The position numbers were made by a program, and so were the translations under genes. Shown here piece after piece: positions 29,401 through 42,000 of a stretch of 64,000 nt of DNA. The number at the start of each line of letters is the position of its first letter. Within the stretch, counting starts at the first letter, position 1. Source of the DNA: Siphonodentalium dalli (lineage: Eukaryota > Mollusca > Scaphopoda > Gadilida > Siphonodentaliidae); the NCBI GenBank assembly GCA_032622095.1, contig CP136067.1:122301030-122365029 (forward strand). The letters are read 5' to 3'. The notes below the pieces were generated by a model that was given only the letters and a program-made list of their open reading frames with translations, was not told the origin of the DNA and made no database searches.

Positions 29401-32400
29401 AATCGTTCACACTGTGTGTATGTGCTAATAGATATGTCACTTTCCCCAACCATCGCCAAAATATAGCAATAACTGCGTGTGTCTTTCAAACAAAAATATA
29501 AATTGGGAAGTTTTCTATTTCAGACCCAAATTGCCACTTTATCAGCCTAATATATACCTTGATACGATTCCTGAATTGAAAGCAGGAAATCACTCAGAAT
29601 GCTACGTTTTAGCAGCATAATCTCAAAATTTTCCCGGGGGGAATACCCCCCACCTTCCAGAGGGGGACACCCCCTCTCGAGCTCACCCACGCGACGCCTA
29701 CGGCGTTCCCCTACTATATAAATCGGGAAAGCAACACTGGTCATGTGTTATGCTTTACGTCGCATTGTGTGCATTAAAGGTATTCAATCCGATTAAGCTC
29801 CCCTAAATTACTATTTCTTTGGCTTCAGAGGTAAAAAATATTTCATTCGAGTCGAGGAACCCACCCATCAAAGCTCATAGTGATCAGATATTGATTTTTG
29901 AAGTTTGTTATTTCACGAGATGTGTACTAATAATTGCCCTAGAAACACTTATTCAAACGGATGAAGATGGATAACTCTAAAATCAAGTGGTAATAATAAC
30001 GCAAGCATGACCGAGACAATCCTTTTGACGGCGTGTTTCTGGGCCACAAACAATAGAAATAACAAAACTTCAAAAATGATATGTGAGATTTGATTGGTAG
30101 GTTCCTCGACACGAATCAAATATTTTTTACCCCCGAAGCCAAAGAAATAGTAAATTATGAGGGTCTGATCGGATTGAGTACCTTTAACAGATACGACATA
30201 ACGGACATATTGCAGCCATCTGAACGTATTTGTCTTATTGTCTGTAATCCAATTTCAACGCACGCATCTTACACAACAGACTTATGTGAATGCTACTTAA
30301 TTGTTGGAGCTATTGGGGAAATAACTGCATTTTTTTTCCTCTTGGTAGCCAGGTGTATGAAACCTCTTAATTTTTAGAAGCTTAGGCAAGTCAGTTACAC
30401 TATTATTTGAATGTATTATTATTTTTTGCATTTCTTTGCAGTTTGAGTGGTTTGTCACCATTTGCTGGAGAGGATGATTTGGAGACATTGCAGAACGTCA
30501 AGCGATGTGACTGGGAATTCGACAGTGATGCATTCGCCAATGTCTCTGCTGAGGCTCGGGACTTCATCCAGAAACTGATGCTCAGGACTCCTCAGTAAGT
30601 CAAAGAACTCAAAATATCAGTATCTGCTAATTTCTACAAAATAGTCTGACACAAATCTGACAATTAATTGGGAAACTCGTTATTTATGGACCGATTTGAA
30701 CACGATTCTGGTATTATGTGATCAGTCTGTTGTCGACGACAAAATTATTAGAGAACACATATTTTCTCCAATTTACAAGAATCGTGTAAATTCTGGTATT
30801 TTGACAGCGTCGATAATGTGAGAAAGGTTAGCGATGCTATGAGAGCTCACGTGAAAGGATTAATTATATTACTCTACAATATTCTGATATTCTTTGCAGG
30901 AAGAGACTGACTGTCCACGAGGCCCTGGAACACTCATGGTTGATGGTAAGATATCCATCCTTTTCTACTCAATGGCATTTTGTTATTTCTATTAGCATTT
31001 ATAAAATCACATATTTTCATGATAAGATGATTATATGTGCTTTGCATCTTTCATAAAGAACAAGATATACTTCAGTTTACTGCATCTGATAGACAACGTC
31101 TATTTTAATTTATTGAAAATCTAGATGATGTTGAAGCAGATGCCAAAAGAATTCCACTTTAATGGGCTTGTGATTTAATAATTATGCTCTATATATTTTC
31201 AAATTAGTTCGCTATATATCTGATCATCCACTCAAGCTATTGAAATAAAATAATTTAAAGACATATTATGCACTTGTTCGGGTGCGTGATATTGATAAGT
31301 TAGTACTCAGGCACTATGCCAATATGGGGAATGAAACATTCTACTAACATCTTCGAAAATTTCAAATAAATCGACCATACAATCCATAGAAAACAACGTC
31401 TGGGCTACGCTCAACTGTAAATATTTCATCTCGATTCGGGACGCAACTGTCATCGATAAACTAACACAAATGATTTCGCCATAAAGAGTTACTGCATTTA
31501 ATTAGTATATAAGAATTATGGTTTGTGTTGTCAATTTGGATTATTATTCGTAAAAAAAAAAAAATGACTACTATCAGTAAGATTATTCTATTTGATCACC
31601 CTAGCTACTGGAGTATTTCACATAACTTTAAAAACCTGTATTCTCAGGCAATTTTACTTGAAGCTGAAATATCAAAAAGGTTTTCTGCAGTTCATGATGG
31701 CTTGACTGTGATAAATTTTGCCTGTTTACTGGATTTACTAAATAACACTTTCCTTTCTACTTAGGGTGACCTCAGTGACAGAACTCACAGAATTCCATCC
31801 AGCAGATATAACAGAATCAGACAAAAGATCAAAGAGAGATATGTAAGTAGACATGAAATTATTATGGTAGCAGTATACGATTTAGAGCTCTTTCCATCAA
31901 TGTATCACATTATAATCAATAAATTTGAAAAATGATCAAGGAAATATGGGCTTGGCACTGAAAATCGGACTTGGCACTGAAAGGGTTAAAGAACAATATC
32001 CCCAAAAATTGCAGACCCTGTTTGGGAAGCTTGTCCAGAATACATTCCAAATGCCTGTATTCTCTGCACTAATATGGGATAGGTTGTGTGCTATATCTTG
32101 AATGAGCATATATATAGGTAGCAATACACAATTTCCAGCAATTTTGGCCAACTTGGGAGAATGTGCTGTACTTCAAATCTATGCTGATCCATTATCTTTG
32201 GCATAAGCCCAATCAAGCATTTTTTTATGTTCCACATAAATGGTTAGGTGTGAACAAATGCTTTTCTTTGGTTTCCTCGTTCATTTATCAATGAGTTATG
32301 CCTCTTGGTTTGCATGCACAAAATGCCTAATTTTACCTATTTTTTAACTTTTAACTAAAATTTTGGCTATTTTTCTTTAACCAAACACTCAGAGTTGGCC

Positions 32401-35400
32401 TGAACTGAATATGAAAATCATGCTACACATTCAAATTTGTTGACAGTTTTGTAAAATAATTAAACCATCAAAACAGAAATGTCACATTCAACACAGGCTA
32501 CTATAGCAGTTATGTCACATTCAACACAGGCTACTATAGCAGTTATATCACATTCAACACAGGCTACTATAGCAGTTATGTCACATTCAACACAGGCTAC
32601 TATAGCAGTTATGTCACATTCAACACAGGCTACTATAGCAGTTATGTCACATTCAACACAGGCTACTATAGCAGTTATGTCACATTCAACACAGGCTACT
32701 ATAACAGTTATGTCACATTCAACACAGGCTACTATAGCAGTTATGTTGTCACATTCAACACAGGCTACTATAGCAGTTATGTCACATTCAACACAGGCTA
32801 CTATAGCAGTTATGTCACATTCAACACAGGCTACAATAGCAGTTATGTCACATTCAACACAGGCTACTATAGCAGTTATGTCACATTCAACACAGGCTAC
32901 TATAGCAGTTATGCCCACCCTCTCCAGCCAGATCCTTCCATGATTGGAGCATCCTGAAATTTTGCGGAAACCCTGGGCCATTAATGCATTCTCTTATATA
33001 TACAAGTCTACCATAGGGAGCCTCACATATATAAGAGAATGCATTGGTCTAACAATATTTACCTTGACCTTGTGAGCCAGTGCTTTCTCTTATATATGCA
33101 AGGCTCCCTATGGGAGACTCACATATATAAGAGAATGAACTGGTACAGGATCTTTAATGCCTCACCAGCGGAGCTCCGGTCATGAAAAAATGTATTTTTT
33201 TTCACTATACAAACCATCATGATTACGTTTTTTCCCCTGCAGGCTGACTGGCCACACCCCATGCCAGCTATTGGAAGAATCGCCAACTTCAGTTCTCTGC
33301 GAAAACACAGGCCAAAGGAATACCAAATCTACGACAGCTACTTTGGTAAGTAAACAACACGCAGCAAACTTGAAGTGAGGTGTTCATAGCTTTTTATGAA
33401 GTGACAACCTCAGTTATTGGTTTATGAACATCGGAAACGTTTATGTAAACCCTACAGCGAAATGTGCTCATTCCTACAGCGCTATATATTGTGTGAATGT
33501 AGAGGGTGTGTGATTATCTTATAATCAAGCCTTGAAATAGGGTGTCTGTCATTTGCAGAATGAGGTCCACAGAGGGTGAATTTAGTGATGCTACCCCGCA
33601 TAGCGGGCTAGCATCACCAAATTCACCATCTGGTAACCTCATTCTGCTGAGGTGTAAGCAGAATGAGGTCCCCAGAGGGTGAATTTGGTGATGCTAGCCC
33701 GCTATGCGCGGTAGCATCACTAAATTCACCCTCTGGGGACCTCATTCTGCAAATGACAGACACCCTATTTCAAGGCTTGCTTATTAATAACTGCATGAAC
33801 CCAAATAGGTTCACAATATAGTCATTTGTAATAGAAATTAACCCAATGGGAGCTTCTCTCTACCAGGCAAGATTGAATAATAGTTAAAATATTTTTGATG
33901 TCTCATGAACTTCGGAACCTGGTAGTTCATGATTGTATAAATAATAATTAAAAAGTATTATGTATTACGTTATTTATTGTCAGAGAGAAAACATTCTATT
34001 ATCAATATCATTTGATTATGAAGCATGTTTCTTAATATCTCTTCCTTTCCTTCCACAGATCGCAAAGAAGCCATTCCAAGATTCATCCGCAAACCACGCA
34101 ATGCAGTGGCCTCTGTTGGACAAAACACTAAGTTTGACTGCAAGGTCATTGCTGCTTCTCCACCAATCATTACTTGGTTAGTATATTAATCCCTCCACCA
34201 ATCATTACTTGGTTAGTACGTTAACCCATTCTATACTAAATACTCATTGACGAGTAGTTCTCGCAGTTTGAGCCACTTTTAATTTATTTGAGCCACATTT
34301 TTTCAACCCATATTTTTGGAGCCAATGTTATTTAAACATATTCAAAGAACAATACAAGCTAACTAACACAATTATTTATTCTAATATAATGTAACAGGTT
34401 CTGATACATGTAGGTAAAACAACAATATTAACAACAATATTAATAATCAAACATTGACAATTCTGCGAGATTTTACATCTGCCCATTTATTAAATGTTTT
34501 ACTAAAATTGAAGTCTAACATTGGAGGGCCTTCAATTGCAATTTTCATTAATAAGTTTAAATGTTGAACAGAAAGTCTTGTTTCGACATATATCTATGAT
34601 TAAATTTTGGTAAGAGAAGGCCCTCTCACATTACACAGTCGACACAAGTACAAAATATAGTGTTTCTGCAAAGTCTGATATTATAGGATATGTGTCCGTT
34701 CTTTGTCGAATCATTCAGACTGTCTCGTGGCTGGATAGTGTTGCCTGATTGTTAAACTTAATCTGTCCGACGGTAGTTAAATTAAGAGCCACACGCCCAA
34801 ATTATTTGAGCCACTTTCTTTAGCCACCAGCACATTTTGTTATCCCTTTGAGTGCCAGGTCCGATTTTTGTATCAACCCATATACCCTGTGCCATATGCG
34901 AGTCGACCATAGGTCGCCTCGCATATATAAGAGAATGCATTGGCCTAACAATTTTTAATTTTTTTTTACAATTTTTTACAATTTTAATAATTTATTCTTA
35001 TATTCTTTAACAGACTTATTTTGTAGGCTTAGGGCCGATGAGATCGGCCCCTGGCACTCAAAGGGTTAAGCTACTTTTTTTTTCTTTCACAATTTACAGC
35101 AGCGTGAACACTGATCAGGGGAATATGCAATACTTGGTGTTGCACTTGATCATGAAGCAATATCAAACTGACTTATGTGAATTTCTGTGACACCTAATCA
35201 CTTCTCTCTCTCACTCTCTCTTTCTCTGCACAGGTATAATGGAGGCACTATGCTGACACAAAGCTACAAATTTATGCAGAAATATTCTGGTAATGAGTTT
35301 GAGCTGAGAATCAGCCGTATTAAACTGGAAGACAAGGGTGAATTTATCGTGAGGGCAGAGAACTCATTCGGACGACGAGAGGAATCTGCCTTGCTCAAGG

Positions 35401-36030
35401 TTGATGGTAAGTTTCAAATGTCCTCTCTAGCTTATTGTACCTCTTCATTGAAGGTGAGGTGGTATCTTCATGTGACAAAACTTTGAATTTTGAAAACTCA
35501 CACACATGCTGTGTCTAGTGTAGGCATTTTAAAGTTGATGGGTCAATTTTTAACAAAACTGATTTACTTTTCTTGAAGTTATCGGCTTCTATGCAGAACT
35601 ATGTTATCACTATAGCTAGGAAAACTGCATAGGACAAACTGTGGTGAAGATAACATTCATAGGACAAACTGTGGTGAAGATAACATTCATAGGACAAACT
35701 GTGGTGAAGATAACATTCATAGGACAAACTGTGGTGAAGATAACATTCATAGGACAAACTGTGGTGAAGATAACATTCTTTTTTTTAAAGAAAGTAACAA
35801 CAATTGTGGGTAGGTAATGAGCAAACAGATGTTATACTAATATACTAAATTACTTGTTTAAATTATTTCAGCTCCACCAGAGTTACCCAAGGCTTCCAGC
35901 AGGGAACCCACTCCAAAAAAGTAAGTCAGTGTCATTAATTTGGTAGTTACAAAGTCAGACCATGCACACAGGTCACAATATTTGATGAATGAGCATTCAT
36001 TGCAACACTGACAAGATTTCCATGTCAAAT

Positions 36031-36064
<34 letters not shown>

Positions 36065-39000
36065 ATGGTCCTTTGTTTGTTATCAAACACCACACAATGC
36101 ACACTGACAATTAACTAAATCTAACCTACCAGTGTAGGCCTTTTCTATCCTCTGAAGAAAAGTTTCCCAGATCATTGACATATTGTGAAAAAATTGTAAT
36201 CATCACCTGTATTGGGAAAATCTTCCAACTTAAAGAGAATTTAGGGTTTGGGTAGTTATTTGGAGTATCTATTCTGTCTTAAATTTTGTCCAGCTTTCTC
36301 CCTTTCTTTACTGGAGCTTCTTGAAATTTTACGAAAACCCTGTGCCAATGCATTCTCTTCTATATGCGAGTCTCTCATAGAGAGCCTCGCATATACAAGA
36401 GAATGCATTGGCCTAACAATATTTACCTTGACATTATAAGTCAGTGCATTCTATTATATATGCGGGCTCCCTATGGGAGACTCGCATATATAAGAGAATG
36501 CACTGGCACAGAGTCTTTAATACTGCACCAGTGCAGTTCCCGCCATGAATTGGTTAAGTTATGGTGTTAATGACATCATGCCTCCATCACTGCTTCTGTT
36601 TTCAATTGTAATTCGGCAAAAAATCATAAATTGTGTGGATTTTTGTGTACTCCAGCTATAATTTTTCTAGAAGAGATTTTGAATGTGTTTTTATTACATG
36701 ATTTGACCCTTATATTCCATTCATTAAACCCATTCTATAATAATGATATGCAACAGTCGCTGTATGACAGGAAATAGTGCCCGGTATACCCTGATGTATT
36801 ATTGTTGTGCAAGCGTGATTCAGAATCTGGGAATGAGGAATGAAGAAGAATCGGTGTCTGTAACCAATATTCATATAGTTTGAAAATTTATTTCACTAAG
36901 ATTATGCCATTAAATACGTCATACAGTCTTACTTATCTTGGGACTATTTCTATACGCCGGCAAACAGCGCATAGTTATGTGAAATGTCATCGCATGCCTT
37001 ATAGAACCCGCTATTAGTGCCATGTCCAATTTAATGATTTAATAATGCTTTATGGAGGTTTTGGATCAAGTAATAAATAGAATCTGCAACTCTTCCCAGT
37101 TTATAAAGAAATTTACAAAACTTGTCCAGCAAATTAGGTCTGGACATGTGTTGTCAATTTCGCTATAAACTGGTGGCTCATTGTAGATCCTCTATATACG
37201 TAATCACAAGATATATTCTATTTTTCAAGTTGAATCAATATCACAGAATCAGAACTTAAATCTTGTTTGTTTTCTTCCAGACGACAATTTTCAGAACCAC
37301 CCATCGAGAAGCCCAAAGAAGATGTTGCACCACAATATTCATTCGATCTCAGACCTCGTACCATTCAGTTGCGACAAGAATTTAAACTCATCTGTGTCGT
37401 CAAAGCCCACCCCGTACCCAAGGTATAATTAAAATATACATAAACCCACCTCATACCCAAGATATAATTAATATTGAACATAATCGCACCCGTACCTAAA
37501 GGTATAATTAAAATTACACATAATCGCACCCGTACCTAAAGGTATAATTAAAATTACACATAACCTGGGAACCTCATTCTGCAAATGTTAGACTCACAAT
37601 ATCCATGTCTTTGAATCATCTATTTTCTTATGCCTCAAGTTATCAGGTATGGATTGCAATGTTTCATATTCTTCTGTATATCATTTCTGGAGTTTCGCAT
37701 TAACTTGTTACTGTCTGTTGTAACTGGAAACGGTGAAGACCTTGAAGAGATTGAAGAGTGAGCATCACAACCCAAATTTAACCCCTTGGGTGCTATATTT
37801 CATTACTGAGTATGGACCTACTTCAGCACACTTCCAGTTGGCCATTATTCATAACTGGAACTCAGCAATTGGAACAACAGTCACTGTACATTAATGCCCT
37901 AAATAATCGACTCCTTAACCACAGCACTGAGAGCTTTCCAATGAATGGCAACAAGCCATATTTCCGACTAAATCCTGAAAAAAATCCCATAATTCTGCTG
38001 TGGTTAAGGAGTCGATTATTTAGGGCATTACTTTATCTCAACATTTCAATCAGTGTATAATGTTCCATGTAGAGCCCGAAGCCGCCATCGTACGCCGCCG
38101 CCGCCGCCGCCAGCCATATTGGCCACAAGCCGCCGCCAGCCATATTATTTCTAACGCCAGCCACATTTAAAAATCTCCGCCGCCGGAATTGTAAAATGGC
38201 TGAGCCGTGTGCATGGGCTTATATGTCAAGCACAACTGTACTGTGAATCGCAAAGAACTAAACCGCATTGCCTAATATTGGCATACTCGCATGGACATGG
38301 CATGGTTGTTATATTATCAGAACATCTGGCCCCTTAATGTGGAATAGACTATCCCAATGCATGCTTTCATATAACTGAATGGGCGCATCCATTCGGTATT
38401 GAAAGGGTTAAAATATAAATTGTTTATATCGACAACACCCAGTCTCAGACATCACTGGCATTTGTCAATATATACACATAAGAATAGAAAATAGTTTGAA
38501 ATATTATATATCATTACTATCGGGTTCATCATTCAATGATGCATGCATATGTCGCAAGATGGTAGTGATGATAGCAGTCTGAAGTCGACAGAAGTCCCAA
38601 TGTAACTATACTTATACCGATTAGATGGGAAACTACATAGTATATATCCATGCCAGTCCTTCGTGAATTTTCGCCATAATGGAAAAGCCCAACATCAAAA
38701 GATTACGTGTGGTCTGGAATTCTACGGGTTCACCACAAACGCTAAAAAAACGGCGTCTATAACCGGTAACAGGGGATTAGGAACATTTCGGAAACGAAAA
38801 TACGCTGAATGATAACATCTCAGCCGGCTGAGCCGCCATATTTCGTCAGCCACGAACGTTGTGACTGAGCCGGCTTAGCTAGCTAACCAGCCACGAAAAT
38901 CGGTTGAGCCAGCCATGAAAACTATTTGTCGTGGCTTCGGGGTCTAGTTCCATGATAGTGAATGATAATAGTCTTTCAACGGAGTCAGTTTTATGGTTTT

Positions 39001-42000
39001 CGTGATATTCCCGTTATATTTTCCACTGGATAATAAATAGCCATGACATAACTGGCCCAGCACTCGACCTCATAACGTCATTCGCAGTGAAGAGGTTAAA
39101 AAGGTACATGGCCAACTGAGGAATGTAAAGTTAAATTTCATCTTGTTAAAATAAGAGTAGATGTACGATTTTTAGGCACTCAAAATTTTCTTTTAGCAAT
39201 ACAATAATAACGACATAAAATGACATTAACTCCATATTACAGGTCACTTGGTTGAAGGATGGACGCGACGTCTCAAAGAACGATAACTACAGCACCTCAT
39301 ACTCTCACGGTGTCTGTACTCTGGAAATACAGAGCGCCAAGGTTGATGACAGTGGAACCTACACTTGTCAAGCTGTCAACGAACTCGGCACTCAGGAGAC
39401 ATCCAGTAGAGTCGTCGTTGAAGGTAACAATTTATTCTGGTAGAATATTTTAGTCTGAATTGTAACACTATACATGCATATAATGTAATGTAATATAACA
39501 CAGTGCACTCAACACTCATGACGAGCACCATATGAAAGCTTAAATGATTGTATCATTCATCTTAATCAGCGTCACTCAATATATTTGGCCAGGTGCCGGT
39601 AGCATGTGTATTTTTCACATGGTTTTTTTATATGCAAGATATACACAGGCAAAACACACTCCATATTTTGTATCGACAAGCCATGGGCTCTGTATGCTGA
39701 TGTCACATTTTTGGACGATTGATCATCCGTATCAGTTTGAAAACACAATTATTGCCTTACATTGTTGCGCGACGTTACAGTGTGATCAGCACTGTTTATT
39801 TAATGTAAGGTATAGCTGCTGGTGAAGCGAACAGTTTATTCTCCTGTTTCGCAAATTCTAATATAAAAAAATGTGTCTATTTCAGACATTGTTCAAACAT
39901 AAAATCTGACCCGAACAGCAACATTGACCCCACAAGACATAAAAACCGCTAATCTCATTGCCAATCTAACAACCCCAGTATAAAATGATTACCCTTCACA
40001 ACAATAATGCCATGTATAGAGGATCTCACATGAGTTTCTATTTTATACGGAATTTATCAACCGAGTTCACTAAATTCGATTTGAGCCGAGGTTTACCGAG
40101 AATTTAGTGGACGAGTTTGATCAATTACGTATTAAATAGAACGAATTTGAGATACCTTTTATCACATGATCAAATAAACGCGAAGTAACACGAAGTATTC
40201 ATCGAAAACAACAATCATAAACTTCAGCGATTGCAAGTCATTTAAATAATGGCGTGATGTCATTGCACACGCTAATATTACACGTGTCTTACCAATAATT
40301 ATGAAGCTGGTTTTGTGGGTTAATTACAGTAATGTCCTAAATAATCGACTCCTTAACCACAGCAGAATTATGGGTAATTTTTCAGGATTTAGTTGGAAAT
40401 ATGGCTTGTTGCCATTCATCGGAAAGCTCTCAGTGAGAGCTTTCCGATGAATGGCAACAAGCCATATTTCCGACTAAATCCTCAAAAATTACCCATAATT
40501 CTGCTGTGGTTAAGGAGTCGATTATTTAGGGCATTACTGTATGTGATAAAGCAGGTTATGGCCAACCACCGGCACACACTAAATGGCTAAATACACAAAC
40601 AAAAGCACGCCTGTTTTTGTACAGTTATATTTTGTGAATACAATACATGCATGTATAGAACGGGCTACTATCATCTCGCCAATTTCATCCGCAAATGCTT
40701 TCACTTTTCTATTAAATTGTACGTGAACCACACCTAATTCCCCATTAAACATCCATAAATCATTATTTACTTGCAGACCGTGCCGCCTTCCGCCCCAAGG
40801 ATTTCGCAAGCACATCAAAATCAGCAACTTCTAGAAGTATTAGAAGGACAAAATCAGATTTCAAGGTCGAGGAATCCTCAGATGAATCGTCGTCATATTC
40901 GCGCAAGACAAGTCGACGTGAAGAAAACTTTGAGGAATCTACTTCGACTTCGTCTAGTTCTAGACGGACGGAAAGAAAAAGTGAGATCATTGAGGAATCG
41001 TCTAGTGAAATAAGTTAAATTATACATAGACTCTACGTTCACTAAAGATGTTTGTGGAAAAAAAAAGAGTGGCACGTGATCTCTTCTATCGAAATTTATA
41101 GTATATTTCTGTAGAAAGATTGTATGAAAAGTTGTGAGAATTTAAGAATTTATAATGAAAATGTATGAAATTTCTACAAAAGACATTATTGGAGAAAAAA
41201 CGAAAATTTTGTCAATTAGATGTTCATACCAATGGACCCTTGTTACAATTCCATGAAACCTACTTCTGATCCCTATTGAAATGTGATATTTTTAATTTAT
41301 GTCGAACTGTATCGCGAAAAACCTCTCATTTTCTGCTGCGATGTAGACTTGTTTTTCTCCAATAAATCAAATCATCTTAAGTTATTTGTGTTCACTAACA
41401 AAACATCTAGATAGAGCCCAGTGTAGTATAACCTAGTATATATGTTGTCCTACAGTAATGCCCTTAATAATCGACTCCTTAATTACTTTTCAGGATTTAG
41501 TCATAAATATGGCTTGTTGCCATTCATCCGAAAGCTCTCTAGAGAGCTTTCCGATGAATGGCAACAAGCCATATTTACGACTAAATCTTGAAAAGTTACC
41601 CATAATTATGCTGTGGTTAAGGAGTCGATTATTTAGGGCATTACTGTATATAATTCCATATGGTTATCATGTCTTTGTCAGGTCTGCAAATAGCGTGTCT
41701 GTCATTTGCAGAATGAGGTCCCCAGAGGGTGAATTTAGTGATGGTATCCCACACAGTGGGCTAGCATCACTAACTTCACCCTCTGGGATCCTCATTCTGC
41801 TTAGGCCTCAACTGTTATGGGAGACCTAGGATCAGATTGAATTTCCCTATTTTAAGTTGGTGATGTTCACCCATTAATAGTCACCTCGATTATGCATTTT
41901 ATCTTCTGCAAATTAGGGGATATAGAAACTTCCCAGAAGGGAAAAAAGTAACCAAAAACAATGTTATTTTGAGACTATAGATACTTTCCTGAAGATGAGG

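Larger units (their letters stand above)
37778..39099. mobile_element. TTAA-type MITE (CCTCTTCGC-ended) split by two nested insertions
   Basis: Left part 37778-37886 and right part 38955-39099 align to the complement of 58258-58591. The continuity is broken by a TA-flanked palindromic MITE (37887-38035) and by a hAT-like element (38070-38946). The short piece between them (ATCAGTGTATAATGTTCC) also belongs to the host element. Confidence 0.85.

Noticed and set aside
32460-32981. Long ORFs on both strands (154 and 173 codons)
   Set aside because: They are the product of a 33-bp repeat without stops; they lie in an intron and have no gene-like composition.
38090-38200. CCG-rich stretch as a CpG island or promoter
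   Set aside because: It is the subterminal part of the hAT-like MITE, with the same composition at the other end, and no gene starts nearby.
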